In this document: in pieces, positions 55,411 to 63,877 of the stretch
Layout of the letters: every line of letters begins with the position of its first letter
Position numbering within the stretch: the stretch's first letter is position 1
DNA from: an uncultured Flavobacteriales bacterium
Lineage (GTDB): Bacteria > Bacteroidota > Bacteroidia > Flavobacteriales > UBA7312
Assembly (NCBI GenBank): GCA_913048435.1
Contig: CAJWWC010000004.1
Location: 1-64,000, forward strand
DNA length: 64,000 nucleotides
Direction of reading: 5' to 3'
Position numbers and translations under genes: made by a program
The notes under the pieces: model-generated
What the model saw: only the letters and a program-made list of their open reading frames with translations
What the model was told of the DNA's origin: nothing
Databases searched by the model: none

Positions 55411-56637
55411 ATGAGTAAAATAAAAGTTGACAACCCAGTAGTAGAATTGGATGGTGATGAAATGACGCGCATCATTTGGAAATTTATCAAAGACAAATTA
55501 ATCCTTCCTTATCTTGATTTGGATATCAAATATTATGATTTAGGAATAGAAAGTCGTGACAATACGAATGACCAAATAACTGTAGATGCTGCTAATGCTA
55601 TTAAGAAGTATAAAGTAGGTATCAAATGCGCCACCATTACTCCAGATGAAGCTAGAGTGGAAGAATTCGGACTTAAAAAAATGTGGCGCTCACCAAACGG
55701 AACGATTAGAAACATCGTAGGTGGTACCGTATTCAGAGAACCCATCATCTGCTCAAACGTACCACGATTAGTGCCCAACTGGACTAAACCTATCTGCATT
55801 GGACGTCATGCTTTCGGTGACCAATACAAAGCTACCGATACTGTAATCCAAGACAAGGGTAAACTAACAATGACATTTACTCCTGAAAACGGAGAAGAAG
55901 TCAGCTGGGAAGTTTATCATTTTGAAGGGCAAGGTGGTGTTGCTATGAGTATGTACAATACTGATGAATCTATCTATGGTTTTGCTCGTTCCTGCTTTAA
56001 TCAAGCATTAGCTAAAGGCTGGCCATTATATCTTTCTACCAAGAATACTATCCTTAAAGCTTACGATGGTCGTTTCAAAGATATCTTCGAAGAGGTATAT
56101 CAGAATGAATTCAAAAGTGCTTTTAATGAGGCTGGACTAACCTACGAGCATCGTCTTATTGACGATATGGTTGCCGCTGCCTTGAAGTGGAACGGAGCTT
56201 TTGTTTGGGCTTGTAAAAATTATGACGGCGATGTACAATCAGATACTGTAGCGCAAGGCTTTGGTTCATTAGGATTAATGACCTCAACACTAGTAACCCC
56301 TGAAGGTAATGTGATGGAAGCTGAAGCTGCTCACGGAACAGTGACGCGTCACTATAGACAACACCAACAAGGAAAAAAAACTTCTACCAACCCTATTGCA
56401 TCTATTTTTGCATGGACAAGAGGCTTAGCATTTAGAGGTAAGCTAGATAACAATAAAGCACTTATTGACTTCTGCCAAACTCTAGAAGATGTCTGTGTAG
56501 ATACCGTTGAAAGTGGTGTAATGACAAAGGATTTAGCTTTATGTATTCATGGAAAAGACTTAAACGAAAGTCATTATGTTGTCACTGAAGAATTTTTAGA
56601 GGCCCTAGACAACGGTCTTAAAGCAAAAATGACTTAA
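55411..56637 (+). CDS. icd: NADP-dependent isocitrate dehydrogenase (eukaryote-like subfamily)
   Basis: 408 residues. It oxidises isocitrate to 2-oxoglutarate. The sequence belongs to the homodimeric IDH subfamily shared with eukaryotic cytosolic/mitochondrial enzymes, not the E. coli type: [62 protein letters not shown], then metal-site [22 protein letters not shown] and [15 protein letters not shown]. It is preceded by a -7 motif and followed by a strong terminator, so it is monocistronic. Confidence 0.97.
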   Translation: MSKIKVDNPVVELDGDEMTRIIWKFIKDKLILPYLDLDIKYYDLGIESRDNTNDQITVDAANAIKKYKVGIKCATITPDEARVEEFGLKKMWRSPNGTIRNIVGGTVFREPIICSNVPRLVPNWTKPICIGRHAFGDQYKATDTVIQDKGKLTMTFTPENGEEVSWEVYHFEGQGGVAMSMYNTDESIYGFARSCFNQALAKGWPLYLSTKNTILKAYDGRFKDIFEEVYQNEFKSAFNEAGLTYEHRLIDDMVAAALKWNGAFVWACKNYDGDVQSDTVAQGFGSLGLMTSTLVTPEGNVMEAEAAHGTVTRHYRQHQQGKKTSTNPIASIFAWTRGLAFRGKLDNNKALIDFCQTLEDVCVDTVESGVMTKDLALCIHGKDLNESHYVVTEEFLEALDNGLKAKMT

Positions 56638-56662
56638 AAAAAACCAACCCTAAAATTTCTTT

Positions 56663-56697
56663 AATATCCCATCAAAATTTTTGGGATATTTTTTTTT
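56663..56697 (+). terminator. Rho-independent terminator after icd
   Basis: AATATCCCA / TGGGATATT (56663-56671 with 56682-56690), a 9-bp stem with a 10-base loop, followed by T7. It lies 26 bases beyond the icd stop. Confidence 0.85.
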
Positions 56698-56784
56698 GAA
56701 GTAATAAAACAATTGATGTTTTTTTATTAAAATCATTAATTTTTCATAAATTGTGTGAGTTTAATAGTTAAAAATCATAATCTT

Positions 56785-57765
56785 ATGAGACATTTTTCAT
56801 TTCCTTTAGTAGTGATATTTTCTGTATTATTCTTTTTTTCATGTGAAAAAGAAACGGAAACAATAATATTACCTTCAAACATAAACAAAACCCCAAACTC
56901 AAGTCAAATCAACAAATTCTTTGAGGATAATTTAGATGAAGCGACTCAAACCATTAATGTTAATAGCTCTGCGTCTAACCAAAGTATAACCTCAGGCAAA
57001 GGCATTGTCTATACCTTTGGTTCAAATACTTTCATCAACACCTTTGGCAATCCAGTAAGTGGAAGTTTTAATATTGAGTTAGTCGAAGCATTAACTAAAA
57101 AAGAAATGATGCTGTTAAATCGACCAACATTTACTCACAGTGGACGACTACTCGTTTCTGGCGGTGTTGTTTACCTAAATGCCACTCAAAATGGCCAACA
57201 ACTCAGCATTAACGACAGCGACCCAGTAATGGTAAGCATTCCTACTGACAACTATATTCCTATGGATTTCTTCGATGGTAGTTTTGACAACCAAGGTGGA
57301 TTCGGTTGGGATGAAAGTGAAGATGATACAGTTTTGATCAATACTAATGGTAATGGACAGGATTCTACATTTTTTGAAAATTTCTTCAGCTTTGACTTTG
57401 AAATAGATTCAATTGGTTGGATAAACTGCGACTACTTCTATAACTCTGCCGACCCTTTAACACAAGTTGAGGTTGTTTTACCTGATACTTTTAACGGAGA
57501 CAATTCGGCTGTTTTCATTTATTATAGCGATATTAATTCAGTAGCAAGTCTTAGCGACTACGATACAGATGGCACATTCGATTTGGGAGCATCTTACTCA
57601 ACACCAGTTGGTATGGAGGTTACCTTTGTAGTCATTTCAGAAAGTGATGGAACATTCTTTTACAACTTTGTAACAAATACTATTACACAAGACCATGTGG
57701 AAGTTATCAGTGCTCTTACATCAGTAACTGAAGCTGAGTTAGAAGTACTTCTTAACAATTTGTAG
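56785..57765 (+). CDS. Lipoprotein of unknown function
   Basis: 326 residues from the ATG at 56785 (MRHFSFPLVVIFSVLFFFSCEKETE). Lipobox FFFSC gives Cys20, so a lipoprotein. The frame can be extended 10 codons to a GTG at 56755, but this would precede the signal peptide and is not used. The mature part is beta-rich and acidic: ITSGKGIVYTFGSNTFINTFG and GSFNIELVEALTKKEMMLLNRPTF resemble the N-terminal domain of a Bacteroidota family seen before carboxypeptidase-regulatory modules, but I cannot name it. GWDESEDD is an acidic segment of unknown meaning. The gene converges with the acyltransferase with a 5-base gap. Confidence 0.7.
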   Translation: MRHFSFPLVVIFSVLFFFSCEKETETIILPSNINKTPNSSQINKFFEDNLDEATQTINVNSSASNQSITSGKGIVYTFGSNTFINTFGNPVSGSFNIELVEALTKKEMMLLNRPTFTHSGRLLVSGGVVYLNATQNGQQLSINDSDPVMVSIPTDNYIPMDFFDGSFDNQGGFGWDESEDDTVLINTNGNGQDSTFFENFFSFDFEIDSIGWINCDYFYNSADPLTQVEVVLPDTFNGDNSAVFIYYSDINSVASLSDYDTDGTFDLGASYSTPVGMEVTFVVISESDGTFFYNFVTNTITQDHVEVISALTSVTEAELEVLLNNL

Positions 57766-57770
57766 AAACT

Positions 57771-58322
57771 TTAAAATATTTTAGAATTATATTTTTCTGA
57801 ATATTTAGGAGAAATGTCTTTATAAAAGTCTTCTATTTTTTGAAGGTCTTTTTGAATTTCTCCAGTTGGATGGAACATCTCTCCTACACCAGCTTCTTTT
57901 TTTGCATAATCAAGATAGGCAAGTGCTATGGGTATATTAGCTTCAACTGCAATGTGATAAAAACCAAGTTTCCATTTTTCTACTCTCGACCGACTACCTT
58001 CCGGAGCAAGTCCTAAAACCAGTTGTTCTGAGGATTTAAATAAATCTACAGCATAGGCAACTAGGTTATTATGTTTAGATCTATCCACAGGAATACCTCC
58101 CAACAGACGAAAAACCCAACCATAAGGAAAGTAAAACATTTGACTTTTGCCAAGATATTTGGCTTCTATGTCAAGCATATATCCAAAACATCTGCCAATA
58201 ATGAAATCCCAATTACTAGTATGAGGAGAGACAATGATGACATACTTTTTATGACTAGGAATATCACTAACCACCTTCCAGCCCATTGCATATAGAATCA
58301 ATTTAGAAACTATCTTTTTCAT
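57771..58322 (-). CDS. 1-acyl-sn-glycerol-3-phosphate acyltransferase-like protein
   Basis: 183 residues, shorter than classical PlsC. It carries the acyltransferase motifs: HTSNWDFIIG (HxxxxD, about residues 34-43), a GGIPVDRSKHNN block, and LAPEGSRSR (EGTRS-like). It resembles the compact lysophospholipid-type acyltransferase group of Bacteroidota; it should acylate a lyso-lipid at the inner membrane, the acceptor being uncertain. It follows the helicase gene by 5 bases on the same strand. Confidence 0.88.
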   Translation of the reverse strand: MKKIVSKLILYAMGWKVVSDIPSHKKYVIIVSPHTSNWDFIIGRCFGYMLDIEAKYLGKSQMFYFPYGWVFRLLGGIPVDRSKHNNLVAYAVDLFKSSEQLVLGLAPEGSRSRVEKWKLGFYHIAVEANIPIALAYLDYAKKEAGVGEMFHPTGEIQKDLQKIEDFYKDISPKYSEKYNSKIF

Positions 58323-58327
58323 ATCAA

Positions 58328-59740
58328 TTATTCAAAAAATTCATTTTTAAAATTTATCAAATGTAGCTTTTTTGTTGTTCTTGTTAGAGCAGTATACAAC
58401 CATCTAAAGTATTCTTTACTTAGCATATCTGAAGTAAAATAACCTTGTTCAACAAATACATTTTCCCATTGTCCGCCTTGAGATTTGTGACACGTTACAG
58501 CATAAGCAAATTTTACTTGCAAAGCATTAAAATATGAGTTTTGCTTAATCTCTTTATTACGCTGAGCTTGTTTGGTAATATCTCCATAATCTTTAGCCAC
58601 CTCATTATACAATTTTTTATATTCCTCATAAGTCATGGCTGGCGACTCAGATTTTAAGGTATCTAATAAGATAATACATTCCAAATTTTCTTCATCTGGA
58701 TAATCTAGCAAGCGAACTGATATTCGAGCAAATCTACATTCATACAACTCATTGATTTCATAAATTCGCATGACCTCCATCATATCACCATTGGCAATAA
58801 AGCCTGCCTTACTACCCTCAGGTAACCAGAAATAATTATTTCTTACAACCATCAAAAAATCACCGGTTGAAATATCATCTTCCAAACCCATAATACGAGC
58901 TCTTATTTGCTGGTTATACAAATTGGCTCTTTTGTTGGAACGACATATAACAACTGTTTCCTCAACCCCACTATTAGAATAAGCGTCTTCTAAAGCTTCT
59001 TGAATATCCATTCCCGCATCTAATCTCACAACCTCACTATTGCACTTGACATGCGGAATATCAAAATCATTATCGGTAATTTTATCTCTTAAATGTGTAG
59101 CATTTTCTAAAATCATTGATGTTGATTGTTGCCGAACAACTTGAGTCAATTCTGTAGAATAAACATCTTTTTTATACATAAAACCTAATAAATTTTCATC
59201 GAGAGCAGGACTGATATCAAGGTTAACAGGAGGTAGTTGTGCTGTATCGCCAATTAAAATCAACTTACACATTACGCCAGAATAAACATATTCAATTAAA
59301 TCGTCAAGTAATACCCTTCCTCCAAAACCTTTATCCGAAGCATCAGGAATCATTGATGCTTCGTCTACTACAAAAATAGTATTGATATGCTTGTTTTCTT
59401 GTAAAGAAACGTAGGTATTACCTTGAGAATTGGTACGTATCCAGTAAATTTTTTTGTGGATCGTAAAAGCACTTTTCTTTGAATATAGCGACAGCACCTT
59501 AGCTGCTCGACCTGTTGGCGCTAGCAAAAATACTTTTTTACCAACTGAATATAAGCTATTAATAAGAGAACTTACAAGTGTTGTTTTACCTGTGCCAGCA
59601 TAACCTTTAAGTAAAAACAATCCTTTGGAAGATGAGTTTTCTACAAATTCGGATAACTGACTTATGAGCTCAGATTGTTGAGAGGTCGGTTCAAATGGAA
59701 ATTTATTATTTAAAAGTTGAGTTAATTTTGTGCTATTCAT
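58328..59740 (-). CDS. RecD-like SF1 DNA helicase
   Basis: 470 residues. Walker A LLKGYAGTGKTTLVSSL near residue 43; motif Ia APTGRAAKVLS; Walker B FVVDEASMIP; motif III LILIGDTAQLPPV; motif IV VVICRSNKRANLYNQQIR; C-terminal UvrD-C-2 segment AYAVTCHKSQGGQWENVFV and WLYTALTRTTKKL. It is like RecD2/Dda helicases but lacks RecD2's long N-terminal HhH region. It probably acts in replication fork or recombination processing; no recB/recC neighbour is present. It has its own -7 motif and leads the acyltransferase gene. Confidence 0.9.
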   Translation of the reverse strand: MNSTKLTQLLNNKFPFEPTSQQSELISQLSEFVENSSSKGLFLLKGYAGTGKTTLVSSLINSLYSVGKKVFLLAPTGRAAKVLSLYSKKSAFTIHKKIYWIRTNSQGNTYVSLQENKHINTIFVVDEASMIPDASDKGFGGRVLLDDLIEYVYSGVMCKLILIGDTAQLPPVNLDISPALDENLLGFMYKKDVYSTELTQVVRQQSTSMILENATHLRDKITDNDFDIPHVKCNSEVVRLDAGMDIQEALEDAYSNSGVEETVVICRSNKRANLYNQQIRARIMGLEDDISTGDFLMVVRNNYFWLPEGSKAGFIANGDMMEVMRIYEINELYECRFARISVRLLDYPDEENLECIILLDTLKSESPAMTYEEYKKLYNEVAKDYGDITKQAQRNKEIKQNSYFNALQVKFAYAVTCHKSQGGQWENVFVEQGYFTSDMLSKEYFRWLYTALTRTTKKLHLINFKNEFFE

Positions 59741-59759
59741 CAGAATTACGAAGTAGATA

Positions 59760-59767
59760 CAAAACTA
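59760..59767 (-). promoter_or_regulatory. Bacteroidota -7 motif for the helicase gene (TAGTTTTG)
   Basis: CAAAACTA on the plus strand, 19 bases upstream of the ATG at 59740. It is back-to-back with the motif at 59790-59797. Confidence 0.6.
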
Positions 59768-59789
59768 CCTAAATATAGTTAAAAAATTG

Positions 59790-59797
59790 TAAATTTG
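59790..59797 (+). promoter_or_regulatory. Bacteroidota -7 motif (TAAATTTG) for the 59824 run
   Basis: Exact TAnnTTTG, 26 bases before the ATG at 59824. It likely drives the overlapping run through coaD. Confidence 0.6.
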
Positions 59798-59823
59798 CAA
59801 GAGATAACTTATCAAAATAAATA

Positions 59824-60441
59824 ATGAAGAAAAAAACAATTCAGTCAATACTTTGGCCTGTTATTATTCTATTGGCTTGGCTAGTTTACAGAAGTCCAAT
59901 TAGCTTAAAAGAATTTCAAGAGGAAACTAATTATCGTAAATCTGCAGTTATTCAAGACTTAAAAGATATTCGGACTGCTCAAATAGCTTTCAAAGATAAA
60001 TACAGAGTTTACGCTAGTAATTTTAACAGCTTATTGTCTTTTGTTAAAAATGATTCTATAGCAGTCGTAAAGGCCATGGGTGAAACTCCTGACTCTCTGA
60101 CTGAAGATCAAGCACTTCTTTCTGGTATCATTAGTAGAGATACTTTATTTGTTCCTGTTTACCAAACTATTTACAACAAAGATTATTTAGACACAAGAGA
60201 TAGTAGATTTCCATTTAATTTAGATAAGCTATCAACAGTGCCTTTTTCTGATGAAACTTTTAGTATGGAATCTGGAAATATCATAAAAGGTAAAGTTGTG
60301 GTTCAAGTCTTCGAAGCATCTACAAATTATAGTATTTTTCTTAGTGGATTAGACGCAAAAAACAAAGGAATTGACTTAAATAAAAAATTAAAAGTAGGTT
60401 CCATGTCAGAAGCATCAATAAATGGAAATTGGGGCGAATAA
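59824..60441 (+). CDS. Conserved membrane-anchored hypothetical protein
   Basis: 205 residues. One N-terminal membrane helix (SILWPVIILLAWLVYRSPI), then a short helical segment (FQEETNYRKSAVIQDLKDIRTAQIAFKDKYRVYASNFNSL in blocks) resembling the post-helix region of pilin/pseudopilin-like proteins, where a processed N-terminal helix is followed by 'RTAQIAFKxKYGxYA'. There is no prepilin cleavage motif. The rest is beta-rich (SGNIIKGKVVVQVFEAS). I recognise it as a family kept next to DUF3822 in Bacteroidota but cannot give a function. Its last 20 bases overlap the DUF3822 start. Confidence 0.7.
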   Translation: MKKKTIQSILWPVIILLAWLVYRSPISLKEFQEETNYRKSAVIQDLKDIRTAQIAFKDKYRVYASNFNSLLSFVKNDSIAVVKAMGETPDSLTEDQALLSGIISRDTLFVPVYQTIYNKDYLDTRDSRFPFNLDKLSTVPFSDETFSMESGNIIKGKVVVQVFEASTNYSIFLSGLDAKNKGIDLNKKLKVGSMSEASINGNWGE

Positions 60442-61258
60442 ACCAAATCGGTCTATAATTGACTCAAAATATTTGGAATCACATTCTACAGAAGAATGCC
60501 ATTTATCCATTCAAATTGGCTTGAATGGAATCTCTTATTGTATTAGAAATAGTTCAGAAATTTTAGCTATAGAATCCTACAATAATTCTTTATCTCAGTT
60601 AGTGTCTAACATAGAAAAAAATAAATGGCTAAACCTAGATTATGCGTCAACAAATATCACCGTAAACACAAAAAAATATGTACTTATTCCTAAGTTATTA
60701 TACAAAAACGAGGACAGAAACAAGTACTTAAAATTAAATCACATAAACACCGAACAACTAGAAAGTTTATCAGACGAAATTAAGTCCATTGAAAGTGTTG
60801 TTGTTTACGGAATATCCAAAGCGAAACAAGACATAATATCAACTTTCTTTCCTAAAAGTACAATAAAACACATCAGCTCAATACATATAACAAATATGTT
60901 AGCGAAATATAAAAATTGTGAAGAAAAAACTATGATCATAAATGTTGATTACAGACAAATACACATCACAGTTTTGGACCATACCAAACTCATATTTTTT
61001 AATGTATTTAACTACAAAACAGCTCATGATTGTGTTTACTACACACTTTTTGTATGTGAGCAATTAGAATTAAACCCTGAAAATCTTTCAGTAGAACTGA
61101 TGGGTGAAATTAAAAAAGAATCCGAACTTTATAATTTAATATACACTTACATTCGCTATGTTAATTTTGCAAAACGAAGTGTTAATTTAAGTCCAAACAT
61201 TGATTCATTATTGGAGCACGAACACTACACACTTTTACACCAACACTTATGCGAATAG
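60422..61258 (+). CDS. DUF3822 family protein (actin-like ATPase fold suspected)
   Basis: 278 residues. It matches DUF3822, a Bacteroidota family: ECHLSIQIGLNGISYCIRNSSEILAIESYN, LIPKLLYKNEDRNKYLKLNH, a central VVVYGISKAK and MIINVDYRQIHITVLDHTKLIFFNVFNYKTAHDCVYYTLFV. The repeated pattern of beta-hairpin openings (LSIQIGLNGISYC, MIINVDYRQIHITVLD) resembles the two lobes of actin/FtsA/PilM-like ATPases, an inference from pattern only. It overlaps its upstream neighbour by 20 bases and rsmD by 10 bases. Confidence 0.75.
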   Translation: MEIGANKPNRSIIDSKYLESHSTEECHLSIQIGLNGISYCIRNSSEILAIESYNNSLSQLVSNIEKNKWLNLDYASTNITVNTKKYVLIPKLLYKNEDRNKYLKLNHINTEQLESLSDEIKSIESVVVYGISKAKQDIISTFFPKSTIKHISSIHITNMLAKYKNCEEKTMIINVDYRQIHITVLDHTKLIFFNVFNYKTAHDCVYYTLFVCEQLELNPENLSVELMGEIKKESELYNLIYTYIRYVNFAKRSVNLSPNIDSLLEHEHYTLLHQHLCE

Positions 61259-61785
61259 TTGGTGGTAAATATAAGGGCAAATCCATTATTGCTCCAAGGA
61301 GTTTACCCGTCAGACCAACAACAGATTTTGCTAAGGAGAGTCTATTTAATATACTAAACAATTCCATAGACTTTGAAGAAATTAAACTTTTGGAACTTTT
61401 TGCTGGAACTGGCAATATAGGCTATGAATTTGCTTCTAGAGGTTGCCCACAAATTACTTCTGTTGACCTCAACTTTAATTGCATTCAATTTATAAAAAGA
61501 ACTAATAAACAGTTGGGTTTACACAATAAAGTTATTCGCTCCGATGTCTTTAGATTTATTACGTCAAGCAAGGAAAAATATAATTTCATATTTGCTGACC
61601 CTCCATATGACCTCGACAGAATAAAAAATATTCCTCAGCTTATTTTTTCTAATGGTATTTTAGAGAACGAGGGAACATTAGTGATTGAGCATGATAAATA
61701 CACAGACTATAGTGAAGATAATTATTTTAATAATGCACGTCAGTATGGTCGGGTTATGTTTAGTTTTTTTAACTTTAAGGCATGA
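61249..61785 (+). CDS. rsmD: 16S rRNA (guanine966-N2)-methyltransferase RsmD
   Basis: 178 residues. RsmD methylates G966 of 16S rRNA in the assembled 30S subunit. MRIVGGKYKGKSIIAPRSLPVRPTTDFAKESLFNIL is the family N-terminus; SAM motif I LLELFAGTGNIGYEFASRG; the catalytic FADPPYD is the (N/D)PPY motif. The ATG at 61249 overlaps the DUF3822 stop by 10 bases. Its stop overlaps the coaD start by 4 bases (ATGA). Confidence 0.95.
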   Translation: MRIVGGKYKGKSIIAPRSLPVRPTTDFAKESLFNILNNSIDFEEIKLLELFAGTGNIGYEFASRGCPQITSVDLNFNCIQFIKRTNKQLGLHNKVIRSDVFRFITSSKEKYNFIFADPPYDLDRIKNIPQLIFSNGILENEGTLVIEHDKYTDYSEDNYFNNARQYGRVMFSFFNFKA

Positions 61786-62243
61786 CTAAAAATATAGCAG
61801 TTTTCCCTGGTTCCTTCTCCCCTTTTACAAAAGGGCATCAGTCCATTGTGAATAGAGCTCTACCTCTTTTCGACGAAATTATAATTAGTGTAGGAATAAA
61901 TTCATCTAAAAATGATTACTTCTCAATTCAAGAGAAAGTTAAATGGATTGAAAACGTATTCGTCAAAGAAAATAAAGTAAAAGTAATGAGATATGAAGGT
62001 CTGACTATTGACCATTGTATCGCCGTAAAGGCTAATTATATCCTTAGGGGCTTGAGAGATTCTCACGATTTTAAATACGAAAAAGGCATAGCTCAAATGA
62101 ATCATTCTATGCAAAATAACATAGAAACTATATTTATTATGACAGAAGCAAAATACTCACACATCAGCTCAACATTAGTAAGAGATATCATAAAAAATGG
62201 AGGTGATGTTAGTCAATTTGTTCCTGAAGAAATCAAACTTTAA
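61782..62243 (+). CDS. coaD: Phosphopantetheine adenylyltransferase
   Basis: 153 residues. It forms dephospho-CoA from 4'-phosphopantetheine and ATP. Nucleotidyltransferase motif AVFPGSFSPFTKGHQSIVNRAL (GxFxPxxxGH), ILRGLRDSHDFKYEKGIAQMN and the C-terminal SHISSTLVRDIIKNGGD with the ISSTxVR signature. The rsmD-coaD pairing is a common bacterial arrangement. It is convergent with, and overlaps by 4 bases, the Nudix gene. Confidence 0.97.
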   Translation: MTKNIAVFPGSFSPFTKGHQSIVNRALPLFDEIIISVGINSSKNDYFSIQEKVKWIENVFVKENKVKVMRYEGLTIDHCIAVKANYILRGLRDSHDFKYEKGIAQMNHSMQNNIETIFIMTEAKYSHISSTLVRDIIKNGGDVSQFVPEEIKL

Positions 62244-62833
62244 TTTCTTTCCGAATCAATTACTTTTTTTATGCTAGAAAAAGAATTTTTCAATAATTCA
62301 GGAATATCGTTTTTACTTCTCCACTCTACTTTTTCTATGCCCTCCTCCGTTTGTGGAGTAAATTCGCCAGAATAAGAAGAATTCATAAGATACCAGTGTG
62401 TTTCTTTTAGTACCATTTTACAATTCATAGAATATGTATGATAGGTTTGAATAAGCTTATGTTCAAGGACTAAATCTTTAATACCACACTCCTCCTCAAC
62501 TTCTCTCAAAGCACATTCAGCAAGATCTTCATTATTTTCTAACTTTCCTTTAGGCAAATCCCATTTGCCATTTCTATATATAAATAGATAATCTTGGTGC
62601 TTTTTAACTAAACCACCAGCAGCTAAAATAAGTTCAAATTCTGCTTTAAAGCTGCACCAAGATGACTCAAGATCATCAGATTTTACCCATAATTTTAAAG
62701 GGCCTTTGTGTTGTATATTTTTTATAAAATCAGCCCAATTAAACGATTCATTATAATCGTGTTGCATATAGGACGGTTTTGCCACAGAATTAGATAAAAT
62801 TAAGGAATGATGATTTATAAAAACTTCATACAT
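62240..62833 (-). CDS. Nudix hydrolase
   Basis: 197 residues from the ATG at 62833. The Nudix box GKLENNEDLAECALREVEEECGI fits GX5EX7REUXEEXGU exactly. The ~70 residues ahead of it (MYEVFINHHSLILSN...) look like an extra N-terminal domain not needed for the Nudix fold; the longer frame reaches 62911 but would run into pyrE. NUDIX enzymes split nucleoside diphosphate-linked compounds; a specific substrate cannot be inferred. The start is 7 bases from the divergent pyrE start. Confidence 0.88.
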   Translation of the reverse strand: MYEVFINHHSLILSNSVAKPSYMQHDYNESFNWADFIKNIQHKGPLKLWVKSDDLESSWCSFKAEFELILAAGGLVKKHQDYLFIYRNGKWDLPKGKLENNEDLAECALREVEEECGIKDLVLEHKLIQTYHTYSMNCKMVLKETHWYLMNSSYSGEFTPQTEEGIEKVEWRSKNDIPELLKNSFSSIKKVIDSERN

Positions 62834-62840
62834 TAGCGAT

Positions 62841-63482
62841 ATGATTTTAGACATTGAAACTGCAAAGCAAGTTGCAAAATCATTATTGCAAATCAAAGCT
62901 ATTATTCTCAATCCTGAAGAATCATTTGTTTGGGCATCTGGCTGGCACTCTCCTATCTACTGTGACAATAGAATTAGTCTTTCTCATTCTGAGGTAAGAA
63001 CCTTTATACGTCAACATTTGGTTGAGGGTATTTTATCTAAGTATGGTAAACCTGATGTAATTGCTGGTGTAGCTACAGGTGCTATTGCTCATGGTGTTTT
63101 AGTTGCTCAAGAACTAGGAGTTCCTTTTGTTTATGTAAGAGCATCAGCCAAAAAACATGGTCGTAAAAATCTCATTGAAGGTAAGGTAGAAAGTGGACAA
63201 TCAGTTGTAGTCATTGAAGATTTAGTAAGTAGTGGTAAAAGTAGTTTGGCGGCTGTTCAAGCGCTTAGAGATAGTGGCTTCAAAGTAAATGGTATGGGAG
63301 CTATATTTAGCTATGGCTTTGAACACGCTAGAAAAAGCTTTGATGAAGAAAATTGCGAGTTATTCACACTTGGTGATTATGACACGCTAATAGATCAAGC
63401 ATTAGAAACAAAATACATCACCAAAGACGATGTTGAAATACTTAAAGTATGGCGAAAAGACCCTTCAAATTGGAATAAATGA
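62841..63482 (+). CDS. pyrE: Orotate phosphoribosyltransferase
   Basis: 213 residues. It joins orotate to PRPP to give OMP in pyrimidine synthesis. PRPP site VVVIEDLVSSGKSSLAAVQALRD, and the loop FVYVRASAKKHGRKNLIEGKVE, with VIAGVATGAIAHGVLVAQELGVPF. Only 7 bases separate its ATG from the divergent Nudix start, so its promoter must lie within the Nudix gene. Its stop overlaps the SRPBCC start (ATGA). Confidence 0.97.
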   Translation: MILDIETAKQVAKSLLQIKAIILNPEESFVWASGWHSPIYCDNRISLSHSEVRTFIRQHLVEGILSKYGKPDVIAGVATGAIAHGVLVAQELGVPFVYVRASAKKHGRKNLIEGKVESGQSVVVIEDLVSSGKSSLAAVQALRDSGFKVNGMGAIFSYGFEHARKSFDEENCELFTLGDYDTLIDQALETKYITKDDVEILKVWRKDPSNWNK

Positions 63483-63877
63483 GTTTAATAAAAAGTCAAG
63501 CTGTTACCATCAATAAGTCTGATGAAGAAATTTTTAACTTTATTAGCAATTTTACCAACTTTGCTAACCTAATGCCACAACAGGTACAAGACGTAAAAAT
63601 TACCCAAGATAGTTGTTCATTTAGCATGCAAGGGATGCCACTAATAAAACTTAAAATATACGAAAAAACACCTTTTTCTAGTGTTAAAATGAAAGCTGAA
63701 GATGGGAAGTTACCTTTTACCCTATCATGTTCTTTGGAGAGCGTAAATGAAACTCAATGTATTGTCCAATTTCATTTTGAAGCAGAACTAAATCCAATGA
63801 TGAAAATGATGGTGGCTAAACCATTAGGTAATTTTTTAAACCTTCTTTCTGAAAAACTAAAAGAAATTAAAACATAA
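63479..63877 (+). CDS. SRPBCC-fold protein
   Basis: 132 residues. The layout is that of a START/SRPBCC hydrophobic-pocket domain: an N-terminal strand SQAVTINKSDEEIFNFISNFTNFANLMP, middle strands, and a C-terminal helix PLGNFLNLLSEKLKEIK. The ligand is unknown. It overlaps pyrE by 4 bases (ATGA) and the convergent birA end by 11 bases. Confidence 0.82.
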   Translation: MSLIKSQAVTINKSDEEIFNFISNFTNFANLMPQQVQDVKITQDSCSFSMQGMPLIKLKIYEKTPFSSVKMKAEDGKLPFTLSCSLESVNETQCIVQFHFEAELNPMMKMMVAKPLGNFLNLLSEKLKEIKT

